Assembly (NCBI RefSeq): GCF_020497125.1
Contig: NC_059075.1
Coordinates: 33,702,003-33,766,002 of the forward strand
Source: Mauremys mutica
Taxonomy: Eukaryota; Chordata; Testudines; Geoemydidae
Direction: 5' to 3'
Length of the DNA: 64,000 nucleotides
Within the stretch, counting starts at the first letter, position 1, and every line of letters starts with the position of its first letter. Below the pieces are notes generated by a model. It made no database searches, had not been told where the DNA came from, and saw only the letters and a list, made by a program, of their open reading frames with translations. This document shows, piece after piece, positions 10,901-22,900 of this stretch. The position numbers were made by a program, and so were the translations under genes.

Positions 10901-13900
10901 CAGGAAGAACAGGGGAACTCTAGACTGTTCAAACAGCAAAGCATTACAAGTATTCTTCAGTGGCACGTGCAAGCAGCTGTCATTAAGAAATATATAAGAG
11001 AATTAATCAGGCATCAGCATAAAAATATATTGATGTAATGTATGGTAAAATGTCCTTTCAAGTAAACAAATGATATAGCTAAAATGAGTTGCTTGGATTA
11101 TGGGAGTTCAACATCACAAGTGCCTTGAAGAGTGCTGAGGTGTTGTGGAGCTCTTTGGCTAACATTCCTTAGAACCAGTGGTGATGCCAATCACTATGGC
11201 TGGGAGAGCCTCCAAAAGTTTGGAGTTCTGTTGAGACAACCTAATAATAACAACAACAATAATAACGACGCAGTAATATGTTCCCCTTCTATAGCATCTT
11301 CCAAGGATTCCAAAGAGCTTTTCAGTCAAGTCCTCTTCAAGATAGGGAAGCATTATCATTCCTTTTATAGATGGGGAAACTAAGATATAGAGAAATTATG
11401 TGACTTGTAAATCAGTGTAAGAGCTGGGAATATAATTCCAGTCTCTGACTCCAGGGTCTCACCAGGTTTTTGGCCAGAAATACTAGGAGAATGCTCTCCT
11501 TCATGATCAGTTCTGTTCCTGGATATAAACTGGAAAAAACAACAATCCACCAACTTATTTATCCATTTGTTTTAGAACTTCAAAAAAGATTGGGTTCTAA
11601 AAAGGAGTGAAGGATGGGGACAGGAGTTCTGACTTTATTTGGACCGGGCTGCCCATCCGTACAAGTACAAGACTGGGAAGGAGATCTGGGTTCTATTCCT
11701 GGCTTTAGCCCCTCCTGAACCCAATTGCCACATTTATGAAATGGGGATAACTATCTAGCTCACCAGGGGATTGTAATGCTCAGTTCACTAATGTCAGCAA
11801 AACACTTTGTGATACTCAGATGGAAGGGTCTATGGAAGTACAAAATACTATTAATGCCTCTCTGAATATCCTATTTCTTCAGTGTGCTTTCCTCTTCATT
11901 CCTATTGCATGTAAAAAGGGGATCTTTGTTCTCAGAAGTTTCTCTGTTCCTGCTACTTGTTCTCCACCTGATGCCTGATTGCAACATTACACTTTGGTTG
12001 CACTGGAAATGTTTGTTGTATCTGTCTGTTGTCAATACAAGAAAAGACCATGGTATCAAGGGGGGAACTAGTAGCAGGAGCTCTGCAGTAACAAATGTCC
12101 CGTCTTCATAGAAATATTCCTAGTAATAAACAAGAACAAGAATAAACAAGAATAGCAGAATCTAGTCACTTTTCCCCAAAAAAGTTGTAGCTAGTTTTCC
12201 TGATTTTTAGATCCGTGGGGGATACTTCACATGCTGTCAAATGGATTTCTTTATTTGTAGCCATGTCAGATCCAGATCAGACTCTGATGTGATAGTTTAT
12301 TACAATGCCTCATTTATTGTTTTAACATAAGAACATAAGAATGTCAATACTGGGTCAGACCAATGATCCATCTAGCCCAGCATACTATCCTCTAACAGTG
12401 ACCAGTGCCAGATGCTTCAGAGAGAATGAAACAGAATATGGCAATTATCGAGCGATCCATCCCCTGTTGTCCAGTACCAGCTTCTGGCAGTCAGCGGTTT
12501 AGGGACACCTGGAGCATGGGTTAGTATCCCATACCATCTTAGCTATTGAAGGACCTATCCTCCATGAATTTACCCAATTCTTTTTTGAACCCAGTTATGC
12601 TTTAGGCCTTCACAATATCCCCTGACAACGAGTTCCACAGGTTGACTACACTGTGTGAAGAAATACTTTCTTATGTTAGTTTTAAATAGGGTGACCAGAT
12701 GACAAAACTGAAATATTGGGACGTGTGTGTGTGTGTGTGGGGGGGGGGGGGTCAGAGGAAAAAAAAAGCCACTGGAGCGCCCCCCTCCGCACCAGCTCTC
12801 CTCATCTCCACCTCCCCCTGTAGGAGAAGGTGCCCAGCTGGTGCAATCCCGCGGGCAGCCCCGGAGTGGGGGCAGCAGGCCCCAGCCCCCCAGTCCCGCT
12901 TGGGTCCCACAGGGGAATGAACGGGGCTGCCGCTGCCTCTGCCCCGGGACGGAGTTTCCCTACAGCCCGCCCTGCGGGGCGGCGCAATCCCGGGGTTTCC
13001 CTACAGCCCGCCCTGCGGGGCGGCGCAATCCTGTCACCCCGAGTGTGCCCTGGTCTGGCCCGCGCCCAGCTGCCCTGCAGAGCACCGCGGGCAGCACCGG
13101 AGTGGGGGCAGCAGGCCCCAGCCCCCCTGTCCCGCTCGGGTCCCGCAGGGGAACGAACGGGGCTGCCACTGCCTCCACATGGCAGGAAGTGAAGCTCCGT
13201 TAGAGTCCCCGCAAGGGCAGCTGCTGCCCCCCCACCCCCACCCATGGGCGCGTACAGAGAGCCGGTTCCCCAGGCCAGACCCAAGGCTGCCCCTGCAGGT
13301 ACCGCCCCACCCTCCTGCCTGCTCTTGGGGTCAGGCCGGATTCACTCACCCTGCGCTCCCCCGGGCCTCCCTCCAGTGCTTGCGCCACCATACAGCTGAT
13401 CGGCACAAGCCTGGGAGGGAGGAGGAATGCAGCATGCTTGGGGAAGAGGCGGGGATTTGGGGAGGGATCCAATGGGGCAGTGAGGGGGCGGGGCTGGGGG
13501 CGCGAGACCCTCTGGGCTCCACCTGTGCGCGAACATCGGTCAGGACGCGGAACAAACAAGCAAATATCGGGACAGTCCTGATAAAATTGGGACGTCTGGT
13601 CACTCTAGTTTTAAACCTGCTGCCTATTAATTTCATTGGGTGACTCCTGCTTCTTGTTTTATGTGTGGGGAGGTAAGTAACATTTCCTTATTCATTTTCT
13701 TTACACCACTCATGACTTTTTAGCCCTCTATCATATCCCCCTTAATCGTCTCTTTTCTAAGATGAACAGTCCCAGTCTTTTTATTCTCTCCTCATATGGA
13801 AGCTGTTCCATAGCCCTAATCATTTTTGTTGCCCTTCTTTTTATCTTTTCCAATTCTAAAATATATTTTTTGAGATGGGACGACCAGAACTACATGCAGT

Positions 13901-16900
13901 GTTCAAAGTGTGGGTTTACCATGGATTTATATAGTGGTATTATGATATTTTTCTGTCTTGTCTCCTTCCCTTTCCTAATGGCTCCTAACATTCTGTTAAC
14001 TTTTTTGACTGCAGCTGCACACTGAGCAGATGAATTCAGAGAACTATCCACGATTACTGCAAGGTCTCTTTTCTGACTGGAAACAGCTAATTTAGACTCC
14101 ATCATTTTGTATGTATAGTTAGAATTATGTTTTCCAATGTGTATTACTTTGCACTTATCAACATTGATTTCATTTGCCATTTTGTGACCCAGTCCCCCAG
14201 TTTTGTGAGATCCCTTTGTAACTCTTCACAGTCAGCTTTGGTCTTAACTACCTTGAGTAATTTTGCCACTTAACTGATTACCACCTTTCCACATCATTTA
14301 TGAACATGTTGAACATCACTGATCCCAGTACAAATCCCTGGAGGACACCGCTATTTATCTCCCTCCATTGTGAAATCTGATAATTTATTCCTGGCTTTTG
14401 TTTCCTATCTTTTAACCAGTTACTGATCTATGAAAGGACCTTCTATCTTATCCCAAAGGACTTTCTATCTTATCCCAAAGCTGCTTACTTTGTTTAAGAG
14501 CCTTTGATGTGTCAAAGGCTTTCTGACTGTCTAAGTACGCTGTATCAACTGGATCACCCTTGTACACATGCTTGCTCAAAGAATTCTAATAGACTGTTGC
14601 AGCATGATTTCCTTTGGACTCTTCCCCAACATATCGTGTTCATGTATGTGTCTCATAATTCTGTTCTTTACTATGGTTTCAATGAATTTGCTTGGTACTG
14701 AAGTTAGGCTTACTTGCCTGTACTTGTTAGGATTGTCTTTGGAGCCTTTAAAAAAAAAATCAGCATTACATTAGCTAACCTCCAGTCATCTGATACAGTG
14801 ACTGATTCAAGAAATAGGCTGTATACCACTGTCAGTAGTTCAGCGATTTCTTATTGGAGTGCCTTCAGAACTCTGGGTTAATACCATCTAGCCCTGATGA
14901 CTTACTACTGTTTAATTTATCAATATGTTCCAAAACACCCTCTACTGACACCTTAGTCTAGAATGGTTCCTCAGATCTGTCACTTACAAGAATGGCTTGG
15001 GTGTGGAAATCTCCCTCACATCCTCTGCAGTGAAGACAGATATAAAGAATTCATTCAGCTTCTCTGCAATGGTCTTATCTTCCCTGAGTGATCCGTCAGC
15101 ATCTTGATCATCTAGTGGCCCCACTGATTGTTTGGCAGGCTTCTTACTCCTGATGTACTTAAACATTTTTTTGCTGTTAGTTTTTGTGTCTTTTGCTATT
15201 TGCTCTTCAAATTCTTTTTTAACCTGCCTAATTATACTTCCATATTTGACTTGCTAGAGTTTATGCTTCTTTCTATTCTCCTCAGTAAGATTTGACTTCC
15301 AATTTTTAATTGATGCCTTTCTGTCTCTAGATGCCTTTTAATGAAACTTAAATTTATATTTGTAAAAACTTAAAAGGAACTTTAAATTTGTTGCCATTTT
15401 ACTGTTTCACCCAGTAAAAGAGAGAGAGGAAAAAATATACTTACTCAGCCTGGATTTTTCTCATTGCTGAGGATTCCATAGAATACATGGACGTCATGCT
15501 AATCAGAAAAATAGATATTAAAAAAATAGCATTAGGCAATTTCCTAGAAACCTCCAATTCCCTGCATTTCACTCTCTTTCTGGAGCAACCCACAATCATG
15601 AGATGCCCTCACCCAAAAGTGTCTGCCAAAGAACACCGAACCCCTGTGGTAATAACTGGGTTAGCTGTACCAGTGAGAGTTATGGGAATGTCACTAACAT
15701 CCTTTATCCATTTCATCTCTATAGAAAACAATCCCCTGCTCCAGTGGCAAACTCCACTTTTTAACTTCAAAGCAGATGAGAGTTTCCTTCAGGAGTATTA
15801 TTACTCCAACAAAACTCTAATATTGGGGCAGTCAGAACCCTTACCCCAAAGATGGACGGTATCCCTCAGACTGAAAAGGAAGTCCCAATGTTACACCTGA
15901 GGCTGGGTCTCCATCATGGCAGTACAGCATCCCATAATCCATTTAGTGCTTTTAGAAGAACATTTAATATAGTGCATGTAACTCTTACTCATGCAAGTAA
16001 TCTCACTGCACTCACATCATCTTGGCACAGAAAGGAGACTATTATTTAATTTCTTGTCATACAAACATCTCCATGACTTCTTCCATGCCACTATATATAG
16101 AGCTGAGCAAATAATTGATTTTTTGGTTTGACAGATACAAAAAAAACCAAACAAACTTTTGTTTTGGGTCAAACTAAACATTTAATCTGACCCAAAACAA
16201 CATTCTTTCATTGTTTTGTTTCATTAAGTTTTCAGGTGTTTTCTACTCTTTAAAAAAATCTCTAACAAATATAGCTAAATTTCTAAACCAATTTGCAAAT
16301 AGTTTATTCACTCAGAAATGCATTTTCAGTCAAACAAAACTATGTGCCAAAAAAAAAAAATTAAAAAAATTCACCCAGCCCTAGCCACATATACTTGGAA
16401 CACTGTCTCAGAAACTGCCCATCCATCCACCACTCTTGCCTTAATGTAATGTAATGACCCAACCATTCCCAGTCTTTGTTTAGACACAAGATTGGGAATG
16501 GTTGGGTCATTACATTAATTGAATCTATTTCCCTATGTTAAGTTCTCCTCACACCTTCTATGGGCCATCTTAATTATCACTTCAAACAGTTTTTTTCCTC
16601 CTGCTGACGATAGCTCATCTCAATTGATTAGACTCTGCCTGTTGGTATGCATACTTCCACCTTTTCATGTTCTCTGTATGTATAAATATCTCCTGTCTGT
16701 GTGTTCCATTCTATGCATCCGAAGAAGTGAGCTGTAGCTCACGAAAGCTCATGCTTCAATAAATTTGTTAGTCTTTAAGGTGCCACAAGTACTCCTGTTC
16801 TTAATATCATCAGTTACTGCTACATGGAGGTAAGAACCTATTCAGTATATGGCCTTGCTTCATGGGTAATTTAGATGATCAGATATTGGGGATCTTTTTT

Positions 16901-19900
16901 CTCTTGAAAGGTACTTATTCATGCATGACTATGGAAATGCATCAATAACACCAACACCACCAACCTAACAAAAGAAATAGCTTGTAAGTTCTGATCTTAG
17001 TTCTAGTGTGTCTAAGGACTTATTAGTTGTGTTGACTCTGTCATACTCACTCCTGGCTAATAGAAACTCTTGCTCAAATAAGCACAGGATGCAAGAACAC
17101 AGTGATCTACATATTAAAAGTATATAAAGATTTCTTCACTTATTTCACATATATCTCACTTTATTGGCTTAATGTTGGAATTTTATCATAAGGAAAATGT
17201 GAATATTGCTTCCTGATCTATGCACAAAGTCATTAATCTCCAAAAACTCCTTGCTATAAAACAGGGCTCACAGACAGAAATGGTAATGATGGCCAATGAG
17301 CCTAATAACTAGTGGTGAGGCAAGCAATAAAGCATGTTTGAAATATTTCCTTCTGCAAATCAGGCACCTTGGCAAGGAGTACTGAAAAGCATCCATCCTT
17401 CCCTCAGACTCATCTGGAGCAGACGTGACTTCAGCCTACAAACACAGAGATAACATCTTTATTATTGGTGCAACACTACATAGCAAAACAAGGATCAGAA
17501 CATGGTTAGTCATGAGGCGTCAGGAGTGTGGGGGGACAGGAGGTTTCTGCCAAGCACATAGTCATTAGGAAATTCCAGCTTAGAAGACCAGGGGGAGAAT
17601 TTTGTTAAAATTTTATCATCTGCATGTGATTCAGCTAATCTATTAACATTAGTTTTAAAACTATGTTCTTAATAATCCTTTGCTATAATATTATAAGCAT
17701 ACAGCATCTTTTATTCAAGGATCTCAGAAGAGTACTTACAAATATTAATAAAACCTCATAACACCTTTCTGAGGTCAATATTAACAGTACATTAAGGCAC
17801 CTGGAGGTTAATGGCCTAATCTGAACATAGGCATAGGCTAAACACCTAAATCTCCAGCTGAAGCCAAGAGAGCTGTGAGTACTCACTTCCTCTGAAAATC
17901 AGGCCAAAATGACTTATCTAACCACACAAAATGTGTCAGTGGTAGAGTGGGAGTAAAATCTAGCCGTGCTGAGTCCTATTCCATTGCACTAACTACCAGA
18001 CCATTCCCCCTCACTTCAGGCACTCACACAAACATAGAGATGGTAAAGTTGTCTACTGCCTGCATTTTAAACGACAACACTCAGAAAAGGCCATTAATGC
18101 TCCATTACTGACTGTCACTCTTTCATCAGCAAGAAAAAGGCTGATGTGACAGATGTTGCCATATGAATACATAGTACTCAGCTGGACTGGAGGGGAGCTA
18201 CCTAATTATCAAAGCTTTCTCTGAACCAATTTCTTCCCAGTTCAGATGCAGCCATTCTGTCATTTTTAGGGAAGGTATAAAGCAGCAAATATCCCGCAAG
18301 CATAAACAGAACTATTTGCTTTATTCATAATCTGAGATGTTAAAGGTCCAATTCTGTGACCCTTAGTCAGAAGTCCCTACTCATGTGAATCGTTCTATTT
18401 ACGTTGACAGGATTATTTGGTTAAGGAATATGTGTCTGTGTACAGGCTATAGGATGAGGTCCAAAATTTGGTAGCTATTTGAAAAATCTCAGTTCCAGGT
18501 CATACTCTTCAATACAAAAATGAGCAGAAAGGGAAAATGTTAAGACAAAATATCTTCAGAGCTGATGCCACTTATCACCACAAATCAATAGTGTGCACTC
18601 AAAAATTACTGAAAATTTTCCTCTGGTAAAAGACATTTCTGTGCTATTGCAATTGTCGTCACAAGCTATATATTACATCTGAAAAATATGAGCTGAGAGA
18701 CAGAATCTGCCTCCCTTGCTCATGCTGAGCGGTACCCTACTCCTTAAAGTCCTACTGAAATCTATGACACTACTTGTAGAGTAACATACTATTCAACATG
18801 AGTAAGGGCAGCAGAGCCTAACAAAGAGATCTGTTGGTATAAAAGACAAAACTAAGCACCAGCTAACCACAATCATTATAAAATCTCCTATGACTGTCAA
18901 GAGTATATTTAATAGCATAGTGCAGTGGTTCTCAAACTTCATTGCAACGCAACCCCCTTCTGACAACAAAAATTACTACATGATCCCAGAATGGGGGTCC
19001 GAATCCTGAGCCTGAACCAACCCCACTGCCCTGTGCGGGTGGAGAAGGGGCCAAAGCTGAAACCCAGCTGTAAACTGAGCCCCGCCACCCAGGGCTGAAG
19101 CCAAAGCCTGAGCCCCACCACTCTGGGCTGAAGTCCTTGCGTCCTGGCGATCCCATTTAAACAGGGTCACGACCCACTCTGGGGTCCAGACCCACAGTTT
19201 GAGAACCCCTGGTGTAGCGTAAAGACAAATTGACTGATGGCACCAATACACAAAAGGCTGAGACTTCTATCTCAAATCATCCTGTTGTGTGTAGGTGTTG
19301 AAGCAAATCAAGAATTAAGCTCAAAATGGAGATACCATACGTGTGTGTGCCCCCCCCACTCTCTCTCTCTCTCTCTCTCACTCACACAATGACACACTGA
19401 AGGTAACTATGCAAGGAAACAAGGAAATTCCCAAATTATACCCTGATAAAACAGCTCCTAGGCATTTGCAATATGATAATCTAGCAGTTATTGCATATTT
19501 TATACTTTTTATGAAATGAAGATTCTGTAAAATACATATTTACAGGGCATTTGAAACATGATTATTGATTCTGAAGCCCTAATACACATTTGGAGGTTAA
19601 GTAGCGATAATAGTTTCTTATATAAATACTTAAGTCTTTAATAAAAAAACGGTTACCTACCTTTCGTAACTGTTGTTCTTAGAGATGTGTTGCTCATGTC
19701 CGTTCCATTCTAGGTTTGTTCGTGCCCACCTGCACGGTTATCGGAGATTTTTGCCTTAGTGGTATCCGTAGGGTTGGCTGTGGCAGCCTCTGGAATGCTG
19801 TGCTCATGCATCAGTATATCAGGCGCCGCCGGCCCTATGCCCTCTCAGTTCCTTTTTGCCAGCAACTCTGACAGAGGGGCAGGCGGGGGCAGGATTTGGA

Positions 19901-22900
19901 ATGGACATGAGCAACTCATCTCAAAGAACCACAGTTACAAAAGGTAGGTAATCGTTTTTTCTTTTTTGAGTGATTGCTCATGTTGATTCCATTCTAGGTG
20001 ACTCACAAACAGTATCCCTGGAAGTGGGATCGGAGTTCACAGTTGTGTGGCTTGCAGCGCTGCTCTGCCAAAGCCAGCATTGTCTCGGGCTTGCTGGATA
20101 AGCACATAGAGAGACAAACATGTGCATAGATGACCAGGTAGTGGCCCTGCAGGTATCTTGAATAGGCAATTGGAGCAAGAAGGCCACCGATGAAGCTTGC
20201 GTCCTAGTTGAATGGGCGGTTACAATTGCTGGAGGAGGCACTTTCACCTGTTCATAGCAAAACTGAATGCAGGCAGTGATCCATGATGAGATCCTCTGGG
20301 TTGACACCAGATGACGTTTCATCTTGTCCGCCACTGCAATGAACAGCTGCATTGACTTACTTGCTTGGTCCTTTTGATGTAAAAGGCTAGCACTCTTCTG
20401 ATATCCAGAGAGTGCAATCTATGCATCTCCTCATACCTATGAGGCTTTGGGAAGAAGACTGGCAGGAATATGTCCTGGCTCACATAAAACTGAAACTGAA
20501 ACAACCTTGGATAGGAAAGCTGGGTGTAGCTGCAGCTGGACTTTGTCCTTGAAAAACACATAGGGCGGCTCTGAGGTTAGTGCCCTAATCTCAGAGACCT
20601 TATGAGCAGAAGTTATTGCCCCCCAGGAATGACACCTTCCAGGGGAGCAGAAAAAGGGAACAGGAAGCCAGTGGCTCACATGGGCCCCCCATGAGCTGTG
20701 CCAGCACTAGATTCAGGTCCCAAAGAGGGACTGGGTCTCAGACACGGGAGTAGAGTCACCTCAGACCATCATGTCATGAGTGAAGACTGAGCTCCTCTGG
20801 ACTGGAGGGTGAAAGGCTGATATAGCAGCCAAGTGGACCTTAACTGATGAAAGGGACAAGCCCTGGAGCTTAAGATGTAGGAGATAGTCCAGGATTGACT
20901 GCATCGAGGCCTGCTCAGGCCTAATATTCCGGTCCAAGGCCCAGCATGTGAACTGTTTCAATTTGGCCAGGTAGGTTGCTCTGGTAGAGGGCTTCCTGCT
21001 GCCCAACAGTACCTGCTGGACATGGCCTGAGCACTCCCGCTCTTCCACATTTAACCACACAGCAGCCAAGCAGTCAGTTGCAGCGCTGCCAGGTTCAGGT
21101 GCAGAAGATTGCCATGGTTCTGGGACAGCAGATCCGGCCAGAGAGGCAGCTGCAGTGGGGCCACCACCGAGAGGTCCAGCAGCATGCTGAACCAGTGCTG
21201 GTGATGCCAAGCTGGGGTTATTAGCATTACCTTCTCCCTGTCCTGTTTGATCATCATGAGGACTCTGTGGATTAATGGCACTGGTGGGAAGGAGTACATC
21301 AGGGCCCCCAACTATGAGAGTAAAAAGGCGTGTGACAAGGACCCTCTGTCGATCCCTCAAATCAAGCAGAACACATGGCATTTCCTGTTCTGAGAAGCCA
21401 ACAAGTCCACTTGGGCAGTTTCCCTCCTTTGGAAGATCATGCTGACCACCTCCGGATGGAGTGACCACTCATGGTGAAACACGAAGGTTCTGCTGAGGCG
21501 ATCTGCTAATACATTCCAGGTCCACAGGAGGTGCATGGCCACGAAATGAATGGCATTCTGCACACAGAAGTCCCAGAGCCGGAGGGCTTCCTAGCAAAGG
21601 GCTGTCAACCTGGCTCCACGACGTTTGTTGATATAAAATTTTGCGGTGGTGTTGTCTGTCAGGACTTGTACCACTCTGCCCTTCAAGTGGGACCAGAAAA
21701 TCTGGCAGGCCAAATGAACCACTCTGAGCTCCCTGACATTTATGTGGAGAGAGCAATCATCCCACAACCAGCGGCCTTGCGTGCTGAGCTCGCCCAAGTG
21801 GGCTTCCCAGCCCAGGTCCAAGGCATCGGAAACCAGGGTCAGCGACTGGGACAGGGGCACGAAGGGAACCCCCTCCAACACCGATTTGGGGTCCAACCAC
21901 TATTCCAGTGACAATCGGATGTGGTCTGGCACCCTGACTACCAGGTCTAGATCATGCCCTTTGGGGGTGTAACAGACGCCAGCCATGCTTGCAGTGCAGG
22001 AGATGGAGCCAGGCATGATGGACCACGTAAGTACAAGCTTCCATGTGGCATAACAACCTCAGGCAGGTGTGGGCGGTGATGAGCGGGTGGACCCTTATAT
22101 GGGAGTTCAAGTCTGACATAGCTTAGAAACAGGCCTCCAGAAGGAATACCTTGGCCCGCATGGAGTCAAGGACTGCCCCTATGAACTCTATCTGTTGCAC
22201 TGGTACGAGGATCAATTTATTTTCATTTACTAATAGGCCCAGGTCGTGACAGGTAGAACGCACCAGATCGAGACTCCTCTGCACTTGATCCTGCAATCTG
22301 CCCTTGATGAGCCAATCATCGAGATCAGGATAGATCTGGACCCCTTGATGTCTCAGGTAAGCAGCTACTGGGGCCATGCATTTGTCAGCCATACCGCATG
22401 GCTGACAAGGGGCCAAAGAGCAGCACCATAAATTGGAAGTGAATCTGACCCATCATAAAACAGAGGAACCGTCTGTGTCATTGGAAGATGGAAATATGAA
22501 AATAAATATCTTTCAAGTTGAGAGTGGCGTACCAGTCTCCCAGATTCAGGGAGGGAATGATGGAGGCCAGGGAGACCATGCACAACTTCAACTTTTTGAG
22601 ATATTTGTTGAGTCGCCGCAGGTCCAGAATGCATCTTAGGCCCCCTTTTGCTTTCAGGATTAAAAAACAGCAGAAGTAAAACACTTTCCCCCACATTTCC
22701 TGAGGGACCTCTTCCATTGCCCCCAACTGCAGGTGGTTGTCAACCTCCTGAGCGAGGAGTTGCTCATGAGAAGTGTTTGCCAGAGGGCTTTGGAAATCTT
22801 CAGGACCCCATCGTGCACCAGAAGCGTGACATGTGCAGGGGTTGATGTGGAGAGCACATTAAACAAGGTGTCCGATTGCGCCATCTCCTCCACCTCTAGG

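Larger units (their letters stand above)
12326..15400 (-). mobile_element. CR1 LINE, antisense, long copy split by a hAT
   Basis: The 3' end at the left reads agaacataagaatgtcaata; the copy then continues for over 2 kb excluding the inserted hAT. Minus-strand frames show CR1 reverse-transcriptase pieces: [20 protein letters not shown] and [13 protein letters not shown] (13890-14180), and [10 protein letters not shown] with [13 protein letters not shown] (14984-15166). Frames are broken by stops and indels, so it is dead. A short duplicated phrase (ttctatcttatcccaaag) occurs at about 14440-14480. Confidence 0.93.
9920..15444 (-). other. SPATA7 intron 9
   Basis: About 5.5 kb. It contains an AAT microsatellite, old SINE-like segments near 11240-11860 and the hAT-interrupted antisense CR1 (12326-15400). 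10020-10700 shows nothing I recognise. Confidence 0.75.
15499..17367 (-). other. SPATA7 intron 8
   Basis: About 1.9 kb. It holds an AT-rich hAT-like MITE (about 16095-16384), a 28-bp-arm inverted repeat (16448-16516) and a turtle dispersed repeat (about 16490-16800). 15560-16090 is unassigned. Confidence 0.75.

Noticed and set aside
12727..13643. Several 100-160 codon open frames on both strands
   Set aside because: GC-rich interior of the hAT element; frames overlap and share no conserved motif; stop codons are rare only because of composition.
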